Shown here one piece after another: positions 1-11,500 of a DNA stretch of 64,000 nucleotides. Below the pieces are notes generated by a model. That model had not been told where the DNA came from. It worked only from the letters and a program-made list of their open reading frames with translations, and did not search any database. Made by a program: the position numbers and the translations under genes. The stretch covers positions 155,297,083-155,361,082 of the forward strand of contig OZ020585.1 of NCBI GenBank assembly GCA_963971535.1. Direction: 5' to 3'. Each line of letters starts with the position of its first letter. The stretch's first letter is position 1. Origin of the DNA: Notolepis coatsorum (Eukaryota; Chordata; Actinopteri; Aulopiformes; Paralepididae).

Positions 1-3000
1 CCCATCAAGAGTGTGTTGGGGGTGACTGGGTCGACATCTGCTACATCACTTGAGACGTAACCGAGGGGCTTTGAGTTCAATACTCCCTCGATCTCCGTGA
101 GGACTGTCATTAGGACTTCTTCCGCCACGGTCTGGGCCCCAAGCACGGCGTACAGGGCTGTCTTTATTGAACGTACTTCTCGTTCCCAAGTTCCACCGAA
201 GTGAGGTGCGTTCGGGGGATTAAACTGGAAGTCAATCTGGGATGGAGCGAGGTGGGTCTTAAGTTCTGGGCCCATAGCTTGGAAGCTCTCTCTCAGCTCT
301 CTTTCTCCGCCTTTGAAGTTTGTCCCGTGATCAGACAATAATATAGACGGTTTGCCTTTCCGCGATGTGAATCTTCGGAAGGCCATAAGGAATGAGTCTG
401 TGCTCATGGTTGGAAGGAGTTCTATATGCATCGCTCGGGTGGTCATGCATTTGAATACAATACCCCACCGCTTCTCGGTTCCTCTTCCTTTCTTTATATA
501 CAGCGGGCCGAAACAGTCCATACCGGTGGAGTGAAAAGGCTTGTCGCCGAGTCGGAGGCGACAGGGAGGTAGGTCAGCCATCCGGGGTATACTGGGCTGC
601 GCTCGCCACTTACGACAGTCTAGACAGGTTCGCTGGAAGCGCCGCACTGCTTCTCTCCCTTGCAGTATCCAATAACGACGTCTGATCTCCGCGAAGACTC
701 TCTCTGCCCCGGCGTGATGCACATCCTCGTCGTATTTCTTTATGATCAGCTCTGTGACCTTGTGTCGGCTGTTTAAGACTATCGGGTACTTGACGTCATC
801 CGGTAAGTCTGGAGCTCTCCGCAGACGACCACCCACTCTGATGAGACCATGGGCGTCGCTCTCGGGGGCTAGGTGGAGCAGTCTGCTGTCTGATGGGACG
901 GGCTTTGCTCCCTGTAGACAGTCTAGCTCATCGGGGAACGAGTCTCTCTGGGCTCGTTGTAGTAGAAGAAGTTCTGCTTCTTCGTAGTCAGCTGCTGTAA
1001 TGTCAGTAGTGAGCTGAACCTCTGGGTGGTGCCACAGGAATGTCTTTAGCTGCGCACTCTCTAGGGTGAGGCAATCGTCTATGTCGGGGTCTGTGGAGAC
1101 GAGTGTGTTCAATCCACAGAACATAGATTTCTTGTTTTCGGCCTCCTCTTTACTCGCTTCCCGTGGGGTGGGTGTAGGCCACTCTTCTTCCGGGAGCTTG
1201 AGGAACTCTGGCCCGTCACTGTATAGGTTGTGACGGGTGAGGTCATCCAGGGACATTCCCCGGGTGATGACGTCAGCTGGGTTGTGTTTTGTGTCCACAT
1301 ACCTCCAGCTTGCTACTTCTGTTAAATCTTGAATCTCTGTGACTCTGACTCCCACGAAGACCTTGTATCTGCACGAATCAGACCGGATCCATGTGAGTAC
1401 TGTCGTGGAGTCTGACCACAAGATTGTTCTTTGCACCGGAATGGTGAGTTCACGTTGGATTAACGTGGCGAGTTGCGCTCCTGCTAGGGCTGCGCAGAGC
1501 TCTAGACGCGGGATAGATTGTTGCTTTCGTGGGGCTATTCTTGAGCGAGCCAGGATGAAAGCAGTATGTATTTCTCCTCCCTCCTCTCGGGCACGCAAGT
1601 AGGCCACCGAACCGTAGGCTACTTCGGAGGCGTCGCTGAAGACGTGCAGGTCCATCTGGCACGTCTCCGGCCTCACTGTGGGTGGGAAGTAGCTGCGGCG
1701 TATGTTGACACCTGGGAGTGAGCTGAGTTCCGTCTCCCACTCTCTCCATGTGGATGCAAGGTGTTCGGGTATGGGGTCGTCCCAGCCCTGGTCCTTGTCC
1801 CATAACGCTCTTACAATCATCTTTGCCCTGGTGGTGTAAGGTAGAATACATCCCAACGGGTCGTATTGTCTGGCGAGTGTTCTGTATACACTCCGTCTGG
1901 TGGTCGGTAGTGCAGTCGACCTTCCCTGCTCCTTGGTCAGGGGTGTGTGTTTATAATGGAGCGAGTCTGTTTTGAAGCGCCAGACTAGTCCTAATGTCAT
2001 TTCTTGGGCTTCTCCTGGGATGGTCGCCATCCAGGTCTCGCTGCTTGCTGCCTTGTCCTCTGGGGAGAGGCTGCGCAATACTTGCGGGTCGCTGCTGGCC
2101 CACTGCCTGAGATCAAAGCCGCCCTTGATCAGGGAGGCGCGGAGCTTGAGTAGAAGGGCCTCGGCTTCTTCTGGCGTCGAGACGCTTTGCAGACAGTTGT
2201 CCACGTAGAAACTATTTCCTACACTTTGTCGGACCTCTTCATCAGCTGCTGGGTCCTCTGCGACGTGCTTTTGCAGTGCAAACGTAGCACAGCATGGGCT
2301 GCATGTGGTTCCGAAAGGGAGGACTTCCCATTGATAGATGGCTGGTTGCTCATCCCAGATCCTCTCTCTCCATAGGAACCGCAGCAGGGGCTTGTCCTCC
2401 TCCACTAGTCTCACCTGCAGGAACATCCCTTTGATGTCGCCGCTGATGGCCACCTTGTCTTGGCGGAAACGTAGTAACACGCCTAGTAGAGAGGGGCCGA
2501 GTGTTGGGCCGGGCAAGAGCTCTTTATTCAGATTTTGTGATCCGATCTGGTAGCTGCAGTTGAACACAATACGATCCTTGCCGTTGTGGTGGACTTTGTG
2601 GTGCGGCACGTACCATGATTCGGTCGTCTGATCGGCCTCTTTAATGTCAATTTTCTTTATGTGTCCCGCTATGATTAGCTTGTTAATCTCAGCGCGGTAC
2701 ACCGTCTCTTGAGCGGGGTCTCTGGCTAGGCGCCGCTCTGTGTTCAATAGATACCGCTCCGTCGCTTCTTTTGGGGCGTGGAAGGTAGGCATACCCTCTC
2801 GCCTCAGGGGTGGAGTTGCGTATCTCATCACTCCGTTGACTTTGACTCTCTTTGTCCCCTGCTCGAGGAGGGCTATAGCGTAAATGTCTTCCTTGGAACG
2901 AATGTCTTTCTTTTCGTTCTTAAAGGGCATTGTCTCTAGTGTCCATAGCCTCTCGACATGCTGTAGGAGGGTGGTGTCTTCTTCTGTCACTCTGGAGTGG

Positions 3001-5839
3001 AGGCAGTTAGTGGCTGCTGTTCGGTTAAGAGACTTAGCGAGGGGGCCTTGTAATGTCCATCCTAGGCGGGTCTCGACTGCTGCAGGACAGCCTCTGGGCC
3101 CTGTGTGGACCCGGTCTATCGGGACGATGAGGTCTGCATGGTCGGAGCCTATCAGCAGGGTCGGGGTGGCACCGTCTATGAGCGGTATAGGTAGTTGACG
3201 CAGGTGCACATATTTATCCATCAGCTTGGCGATGGGGTAGGTGTACTGCGACAGGCCTATTTCTTGGCTGGTGAAAGCATTAGTAATCCTATACCGTCTC
3301 TCTGGCTGCCCGCTTGCTGCGATAGTGAAGGAGACATTCTCGCCCTTTATCGTCTTTAGATCTCTTCTTATTGTCCGAATCGTCATCTGGTTTTCGCTCC
3401 CCCGCAGCCCCAGCTGGGCCGCAGCGGACGCGAGGAGAAGGGTCTTCTCTGACCCGTCGTCAAGGACGGCGTAAGTGTCCATGACCTTATCTTGGTAACT
3501 CAGTGTTACGCGGACCACCTTTAAGAGCACCCGGGCGCCCCCGCTGCTGGCGGGGTCAATGTACATAACACTTGCCTTTGTGCTGCTTGAGGGTGCAGGC
3601 TTTCTTCTGTTACTGTCGTGTAGGACATCTAGGTGGGCTCCGTCACACCGACTACACCTCTTCTTTAAGCGGCAATCGGCTGCCATGTGACTGCGCGCAC
3701 ATCGGTAACAGCGTCGGTTGGACTTTATCCATTGACTCACCTCGTCGGCGGTCATCTTCTTGAACGTGTCACATTGTGACAACCAGTGTTCCTTTTCGCA
3801 GTACGGGCACACCATCTTCCACTTCTCTTTCATCGAGGGGGTACTGTGGTTCTTGCTGCTCGGTACTGATTCTGATTGGTGCATGATGGTCACCAATCTT
3901 CGGCCATCGTTTGCTCTCCTAGGTCCCTCTCTGGAGCTTGGGGTGCTCCGCATGAACGTATCCAACCGTAGGCTGTTGACTTCTCTCGCCAGGAAGTCGG
4001 CTAGGTCTAGGAGGGATGGCTCGGGACCGTTAGGATCACGGTGGTCTCTTTGCCGCCTGAAGCGCTCTTGTCGGCGGGCGGAAGCTTCTCTAAAATCCTC
4101 TCGACATTAGAGTTCGCGTACAGTTCGTGCATACCCTTTTCTCTTTGCGCCCCCAGCATCCCTACCAGGGATTGTACCTTGATAGACAGGTCATCTAGTG
4201 AGCGATTGTCTGTGGCTGGGGGTAGGCGGTCAATATGCCTTATCTCTTGTATTACGTAGTCCCATATGCGTCCATATCTTTGGTCGAGTGCTGCTAGAGC
4301 CGCTGTGTATGGGGTAGTAGAGGTGGCATAGGCCAGCGCTATATTGTGCGCTCGGGGCACCTTGAGGTGCTTCAGTAGGATAGCATACTTGTACGGTTCA
4401 TCAGCTACATCGGACATCATTGTCTCTAAGCACATTCGTAGCTCCGTGTACTGTGCTCTGTTCTCGTGGGTGAAGTCCGGAAATGTCGGTGTGCCAATGT
4501 ATGATGCCATGGATGGCTGGCACATCGGTGAGCGTTGGAAGAGAGGCCTCCTAGGCGAGTCTCCTCTTACGCCTCTTGGTGGGCTGGTACCTGCTGGGTA
4601 CCATGGCCTGCGTATCCAGGTGCTGTTCCTCGGGGCTGGTCGTGCGTCAAGCTCACCCGTGAATTGAGTCGGGGGTCTGTAGCGCAGAGCCGCGGGGGTA
4701 GAGCCTGGGCTGTACTGGACCTCCTGGTCCTGTGGAGTACTGTGCTGCTGTCGGGCTTGACTCTCCTCCTCTCCCTCTTCTTCTTCCTCTGGCAGGTCCT
4801 CTAGATCCTGTAGTCGTCTATTTAGCCTCTCTGCGGTGTAGACCGTTTCTTCCTTGTAGCTGGGTCTCACTTGGACCGGTCGGGGAAGGGGTGCGGAGGG
4901 GGGTATAGGCTCTCTCTGGTGGTCGGGCTCAGGGTCGCTTGATCGGGTAGGGGAGGGTGCCCTTGACCCTTGTTTTGACGAGGCCCTGGAACCCCGTGCG
5001 GAGGGAGGGGGTGTTGCCCTGGTGATCAGCTGCTCCATTATCTGCGCTTGTAATCGGTCGCGCTCGGCTTCGCGCTTGGTGAGAGCGAGGTCGCGCTCTG
5101 CTTCTCTTTGGGCACCGGCAGCGGCGCGCTGGGCTTCGGCGGCGGCGCGCTGGGCTTCGGCCCGGTCCCTTACCATATTCTCTTCCGTCTGAAGGCGTCT
5201 AATCTCTAGACGTATACGATCTTCGTCACTCCGTTGCTGCGCCTGAAGGCGTTCTCTTTCCATGGAAGAATGTTCGCGCTCACTAAGCGTCTGTGCTTGG
5301 AGTCGATCGCGCTCTGTTGAGGCTGCTAGGCTGGCGAGGAATGCCTGTGCCAGCATCTTGTCCGCCTCGCTGGGGGAAGACGCTGGTTGAGGTGATCCGC
5401 TCCTGGCAGTACTCGTTGGAGATCTGTTCTCCTGTGGCGAGTCCTGGAGATCCATCTCCGGGGTGCTCTCCTCTTCTTGTAGCGGGTAGAGTTCCATCCC
5501 TGGAGAGCTGTCTTTATCCTGGAGCTCTCCGGGGACTACTTCTTCGGTCTTGGCGGGGGGTAAAGTCATGTCGGGTCCCTCCTGGTCCCTACCGTGAGCT
5601 TGGTCAGTTACGTTAGAACCCACTAGGGCCTCTATTGGCGGGGTAGCCTGGTCGATAGGGTCGGACATAATTTTACTATCTACTTTTTCCGCGTTTACCG
5701 TCTGTAGAAAGCTAGGTAGTATATTGGCAACGTAATCCTCTAAGTACTGAGGTGTCTGCCGTCTACGCTGCGGGCGATCTACTTTAGGAGAACCGTTTTG
5801 TGGAGTGTTCATCATAGGCCATGTCAATATTAATACCAC
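1..5839 (-). pseudogene. BEL/Pao gag-pol of element A (fossil, partial)
   Basis: The gag-pol region, read right to left. An N-terminal Gag with a long Arg/Glu/Ala-rich coiled coil (with EAQRAAA-type repeats) lies near 4950-5350. The DUF1759-type Gag core is near 4030-4560. CCHC-like zinc knuckles are near 3630-3800. The aspartic protease (DUF1758 type, with DDGSEKTL around the active site) is near 3420-3560. Reverse transcriptase has FYVDN at about 2197-2214. RNase H (FSDAS) is near 1290-1660, the integrase HHCC zinc domain near 610-740, and the integrase core near 150-560. BEL/Pao elements normally make one Gag-Pol polyprotein. This copy is broken about once in the visible part and runs off the window. 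Confidence 0.9.
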
Positions 5840-5864
5840 TATATTAATATTACGCTAGTTACCC

Positions 5865-5881
5865 TCCGGCTCGAAGGACCA
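5865..5881 (-). other. primer-binding site, tRNA-Tyr type (element A)
   Basis: On the minus strand, TGGTCCTTCGAGCCGGA starts 2 nt inside the 5' LTR. It is complementary to the 3' end of vertebrate tRNA-Tyr including CCA, as I recall that tRNA (ends CCGGCTCGAAGGA-CCA). The same 17 bases occur in elements B and C. Confidence 0.75.
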
Positions 5882-6167
5882 ATTGTAACTGAGGGGTACA
5901 ATTCCCTGACTGTATTGATAAGTATGGTATCATTAAACCACTACCGCTTTATGTACTTTAATTACTGGCTGTAACTGAGGGGTACAATTCCCTGACTGTA
6001 TTGATAAGTATGGTATCATTAAACCACTACCGCTTTATGTACTTTAATTACTGGCCATACAGTACATGATATATAAATATGATGAACACTTCCCACAATG
6101 AAATCGGTTCCACACAAAGTAATAATTAAGTATTTATTGCAGCAAAAGGTACATAATATACTTCTCT

Positions 6168-7306
6168 AATTATACTTTTCTCCCTCTACACTAAATCACT
6201 GGGTAACATTATCACGTCTCATGGCTTCTCCTACCATTGTTATGCCGACGATACTCAACTCTTCCTCTCCTTCCCTCCCTCAGATATCCACGTCTCTGAG
6301 CGGATCTCGGCCTGTCTGTCCGACATCTCAGCCTGGATGACGTCCAACCACCTCAAACTGAACCTAAGCAAAACAGAATTGCTCCATCTGCCGGCCAAAT
6401 CCTCCCCCCTAACCGACCTTTCAATCACAGTCGAGAATACAGCTGTGACTGCGTCCCCGACCGCCAAGAACCTTGGTGTTGTCCTCGACGACCAGTTGAA
6501 CTTCTCTGCTCACATCGCAGCGACGACCAGAACCTGCCGATTCCTCCTGAGCAACGTCAGAAGGATACGCCCCTTCCTGACAAAAGAAGCCACCCAACTC
6601 CTCGTCCAATCAACAGTCATCTCCCGCCTCGACTACTGCAATGCACTGCTCGCTGGCCTCCCGGCCACTGCCACTAAGCCTCTTCAACTCATTCAGAACG
6701 CAGCGGCCCGCCTGATCTCAAACCTACCGAAGTCGGCCCATGTCACCCCACTTCTTAGGGACCTGCACTGGCTCCCCATTGCTGCACGAATCCGCTTCAA
6801 GGCCCTCGACCTAGCATACCGTGCGGCAAAGGGAACCGCTCCCGCCTACCTCCGGTCAATGGTCTCTAACTACACACCCTCAAGACCCCTACGCTCTGCA
6901 TCTTCTGGCCGCCTCAGACCTACTCCTATCCAAGCTCCGGGAGGGTCATCAAAGAGAAGTCGCCTATTCTCAGTCCTTGCCCCACAATGGTGAAATGAAC
7001 TACCCACCCCAGTTAGGACAGCCGAATCACGTCCAATGTTTCGCCGTCGACTAAAGACGCACTTCTTCAACCATTATCTGAATAAAAAAAAAAAAAAAAA
7101 AAACAATAAAAAAATCTAACCCTAACTAACCGTACTGTCATGCACTTGTCCTAATAAACTAACCTACACTGTAGCACTCAACACTTTGATGAACATTGTT
7201 GCTCAGCTGATAGAGTTGTGCCCTTCCTGATGGCTTGTCGTACAGAACTTGTAAGTCGCTTTGGATAAAAGCGTCAGCTAAATGACTAAATGTAAATGTA
7301 AATGTA
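6168..7306 (+). mobile_element. L2-like LINE, 5'-truncated, inserted in LTR 1
   Basis: This is the 3' part of a non-LTR retrotransposon. It starts in the reverse transcriptase palm and ends with the usual teleost L2 tail: GTCGCTTTGGATAAAAGCG, then GTCAGCTAAATGACTAAATG and short TGTAAA repeats. LTR 2 and the solo LTR have no insertion at the matching place, which marks the boundaries to within a few bases. L2-group elements typically have short or no target duplications, and none is clear here. Similar tails occur at 42728, 46733 and 49236. Confidence 0.88.
6175..7083 (+). pseudogene. L2-like LINE reverse transcriptase, C-terminal part
   Basis: From 6175 the frame reads through the catalytic YADD box (CYADDTQLF near 6229-6255), then SDISAWM, NHLKLNLSKTE, LGVVLDDQL, SRLDYCNALL, LQLIQNAAARLI and the typical ending FKALDLAYRA...PSRPLRS. 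A TGA at 6991 stands where the family has Trp (PQW-W-NELP). The same frame continues with NELPTPVRTAES and RRRLKTHFFNHYLN to about 7083. The endonuclease and the N-terminal half of the reverse transcriptase are missing, so this is a 5'-truncated, non-functional copy. L2/CR1 group is inferred from the protein motifs and 3' tail; Rex1 is a less likely alternative. Confidence 0.85.
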
Positions 7307-8555
7307 CTTTGGATGCGCTTATAAGGCAAAGGAATGTGCGTAGGCAAATCAACAATGAATGTCCATTCTCTGGTTACGCAGGAGGTAATTATACAACCTG
7401 AATCTTAGGGAATTATATCTATGGTACACTAGTAATATATAGCGGGAGATACTGGAAGGGTCCCCCCGGTTGTAAGCCAGCAGGGGTAGAGGATCTGTCG
7501 GTAGTAGAGAGTCTGGTCAACGATGACTAAGGAGACTCCAAGTACAGGAGACGGTGCAATAGCCTCTTGATCCACAGACGAATACAGCTGTTCTCCGTAG
7601 ACTGTAGCTCCACAGTGAAGAAAGCTAGCCGGCCTCAGGCTCTCTGAGGCGCCGACTCGACTTGGCTCCTCACAGGGTAAATCCAACACGTGTAGGCGTC
7701 GGCGATTCTCCGCTCCATAAATCACAGGACCAAAACAAATATAATCCAGCCGCAAAGGGCTATGTAGTCGTCGGGTAGATTAATCCAGTGTACATGTCCA
7801 CACGGTTCTCGTCTAGGTCTCCTCGGGTGAAAGCGCCATGAAAGCAGCCCAGCCTGGATAAGCACTCTAGCTGGTACGAGGAAGTGTTGGTGATGCTGGT
7901 CACTGTAGAACTTTAGCCGCACGATACACTATACACAAATAGACTATTACTGACTTAATAGAAATATGTCGCACTCGACGGTATAGCGCCAAACTCTGAC
8001 AATTCAGTTATTAATTCGCACGCGGTCTCAATGCTCTATTTTGGGGCCAAACAGGCCATACTTCACCGCACGTTGTATCGTGGGTGAGGCTTCAACTTAT
8101 TGGGTAACTCTTGACTTCTGACTAAGACTAAGACTAAGTGCTTCTGTATTCACCTGCGCCATATGTATATGCACGGCGAACAAACTAGTGCCAACCTCAT
8201 TTCTGTCTCGTAGCCCTGGGCAAAGCCGGGCATGCACAGACATGTCTTGACGGTGACTTTGAACATGACTCCGGAGGCATGGCTCTGGCGCCTGTGGACC
8301 GCTGTCCAATAGGAGAATGAAATATTATGGTCTGGGCTAAAGGGATATTCCGTGTATATGTACAAGGAATATACAAGGGATATCAGACGATATACAAATA
8401 CTATGCAATATATATCAATCAATAAATATATATATTCGGTTTAATCTGATCCTTTGTAACAGCCGCACCCTAATTAGTCCCACCTAATTAGCTAAGCAGA
8501 GACAGATTAACCGCACTGTCCACTACTCAATGTCTGTTGTGAGGGATCGGGCAGT

Positions 8556-11500
8556 TCACAAAGTCATGGGGTCATGGTCGTCATCGATAGTATCGGGGAG
8601 CCTTGGCAGTTCTATTAGCCTCGCCACGGGTCGGGTGTAGATCCGTCCTTGGACGAGCACTTCGGCTGCTCGGACCTTTCCGTCGGCACCGGTGATCACT
8701 TTGCTTACGCGGCCAGCCGGCCACATAGCTCGGGGTAGTGACTGGTCGATAATCATGACAACTGTTCCTTCTGTCAAATTGTCTCTCTCTTTCACCCATT
8801 TCTGGCGGGTCTGTAGAGACGGTAGATAGTGGAGTAGGAAGCTGTTCCAAAACTTGTCAGCCAATACTTGACTGTACCTCCACATTCTTTGGCCGTTCGC
8901 TTCTTCAGGCCTGTACATTGTCTGTGGTAGCGCGGGGTCCAGCCGCCCCATCAAGAGTGTGTTGGGGGTGACTGGGTCGACATCTGCTACATCACTTGAG
9001 ACGTAACCGAGGGGCTTTGAGTTCAATACTCCCTCGATCTCCGTGAGGACTGTCATTAGGACTTCTTCCGCCACGGTCTGGGCCCCAAGCACGGCGTACA
9101 GGGCTGTCTTTATTGAACGTACTTCTCGTTCCCAAGTTCCACCGAAGTGAGGTGCGTTCGGGGGATTAAACTGGAAGTCAATCTGGGATGGAGCGAGGTG
9201 GGTCTTAAGTTCTGGGCCCATAGCTTGGAAGCTCTCTCTCAGCTCTCTTTCTCCGCCTTTGAAGTTTGTCCCGTGATCAGACAATAATATAGACGGTTTG
9301 CCTTTCCGCGATGTGAATCTTCGGAAGGCCATAAGGAATGAGTCTGTGCTCATGGTTGGAAGGAGTTCTATATGCATCGCTCGGGTGGTCATGCATTTGA
9401 ATACAATACCCCACCGCTTCTCGGTTCCTCTTCCTTTCTTTATATACAGCGGGCCGAAACAGTCCATACCGGTGGAGTGAAAGGGCTTGTCGCCGAGTCG
9501 GAGGCGACAGGGAGGTAGGTCAGCCATCCGGGGTATACTGGGCTGCGCTCGCCACTTACGACAGTCTAGACAGGTTCGCTGGAAGCGCCGCACTGCTTCT
9601 CTCCCTTGCAGTATCCAATAACGACGTCTGATCTCCGCGAAGACTCTCTCTGCCCCGGCGTGATGCACATCCTCGTCGTGTTTCTTTATGATCAGCTCTG
9701 TGACCTTGTGTCGGCTGTTTAAGACTATCGGGTACTTGACGTCATCCGGTAAGTCTGGAGCTCTCCGCAGACGACCACCCACTCTGATGAGACCATGGGC
9801 GTCGCTCTCGGGGGCTAGGTGGAGCAGTCTGCTGTCTGATGGGACGGGCTTTGCTCCCTGTAGACAGTCTAGCTCATCGGGGAACGAGTCTCTCTGGGCT
9901 CGTTGTAGTAGAAGAAGTTCTGCTTCTTCGTAGTCAGCTGCTGTAATGTCAGTAGTGAGCTGAACCTCTGGGTGGTGCCACAGGAATGTCTTTAGCTGCG
10001 CACTCTCTAGGGTGAGGCAATCGTCTATGTCGGGGTCTGTGGAGACGAGTGTGTTCAATCCACAGAACATAGATTTCTTGTTTTCGGCCTCCTCTTTACT
10101 CGCTTCCCGTGGGGTGGGTGTAGGCCACTCTTCTTCCGGGAGCTTGAGGAACTCTGGCCCGTCACTGTATAGGTTGTGACGGGTGAGGTCATCCAGGGAC
10201 ATTCCCCGGGTGATGACGTCAGCTGGGTTGTGTTTTGTGTCCACATACCTCCAGCTTGCTACTTCTGTTAAATCTTGAATCTCTGTGACTCTGACTCCCA
10301 CGAAGACCTTGTATCTGCACGAATCAGACTGGATCCATGCGAGTACTGTCGTGGAGTCTGACCACAAGATTGTTCTTTGCACCGGAATGGTGAGTTCACG
10401 TTGGATTAACGTGGCGAGTTGCGCTCCTGCTAGGGCTGCGCAGAGCTCTAGACGCGGGATAGATTGTTGCTTTCGTGGGGCTATTCTTGAGCGAGCCAGG
10501 ATGAAAGCAGTATGTATTTCTCCTCCCTCCTCTCGGGCACGCAAGTAGGCCACCGAACCGTAGGCTACTTCGGAGGCGTCGCTGAAGACGTGCAGGTCCA
10601 TCTGGCACGTCTCCGGCCTCACTGTGGGTGGGAAGTAGCTGCGGCGTATGTTGACACCTGGGAGTGAGCTGAGTTCCGTCTCCCACTCTCTCCATGTGGA
10701 TGCAAGGTGTTCGGGTATGGGGTCGTCCCAGCCCTGGTCCTTGTCCCATAACGCTCTTACAATCATCTTTGCCCTGGTGGTGTAAGGTAGAATACATCCC
10801 AACGGGTCGTATTGTCTGGCGAGTGTTCTGTATACACTCCGTCTGGTGGTCGGTAGTGCAGTCGACCTTCCCTGCTCCTTGGTCAGGGGTGTGTGTTTAT
10901 AATGGAGCGAGTCTGTTTTGAAGCGCCAGACTAGTCCTAATGTCATTTCTTGGGCTTCTCCTGGGATGGTCGCCATCCAGGTCTCGCTGCTTGCTGCCTT
11001 GTCCTCGGGGGAGAGGCTGCGCAATACTTGCGGGTCGCTGCTGGCCCACTGCCTGAGATCAAAGCCGCCTTTGATCAGGGAGGCGCGGAGCTTGAGTAGA
11101 AGGGCCTCGGCTTCTTCTGGCGTCGAGACGCTTTGCAGACAGTTGTCCACGTAGAAACTATTTCCTACACTTTGTCGGACCTCTTCATCAGCTGCTGGGT
11201 CCTCTGCGACGTGCTTTTGCAGTGCAAACGTAGCACAGCATGGGCTGCATGTGGTTCCGAAAGGGAGGACTTCCCATTGATAGATGGCTGGTTGCTCATC
11301 CCCGATCCTCTCTCTCCATAGGAACCGCAGCAGGGGCTTGTCCTCCTCCACTAGTCTCACCTGCAGGAACATCCCTTTGATGTCGCCGCTGCGGACGCGA
11401 GGAGAAGGGTCTTCTCTGACCCGTCGTCAAGGACGGCGTAAGTGTCCATGACCTTATCTTGGTAACTCAGTGTTACGCGGACCACCTTTAAGAGCACCCG

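Larger units (their letters stand above)
1..8461 (-). mobile_element. BEL/Pao LTR retrotransposon A (left end outside window)
   Basis: A BEL/Pao element read on the minus strand. Its 5' LTR is at 5884-8461, followed by a tRNA-Tyr-type primer site, gag, protease, reverse transcriptase, RNase H and integrase. The integrase end and the 3' LTR lie beyond position 1. The 5' LTR also serves as the 3' LTR of element B, so A and B form one tandem array. The coding part is almost identical to that of B, so the copy is young. In the visible part it looks broken about once, apart from the LINE in its LTR. BEL/Pao elements are common in teleosts and absent from mammals. Confidence 0.93.
5884..8461 (-). 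repeat. BEL LTR 1, shared by elements A and B, split by a LINE
   Basis: On the plus strand it begins TGTAACTGAGG and ends CCTTTGTAACA, so on the element strand it is TGTTAC...GTTACA. It is followed at once by the pol-downstream region of element B and preceded by the primer site of element A, so one LTR serves both. Near its 3' edge (5884-6055) an approximately 84-bp segment is present twice in tandem; the other LTRs have it once. An L2-like LINE interrupts it at about 6168-7306. Confidence 0.9.

Noticed and set aside
742-3474. Many plus-strand open frames over the BEL pol region
   Set aside because: Antisense shadows; the same ones recur at the matching places in elements B and C.
6255-7070. 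Minus-strand open frames over the L2 LINE
   Set aside because: Shadows of the plus-strand reverse transcriptase frame.
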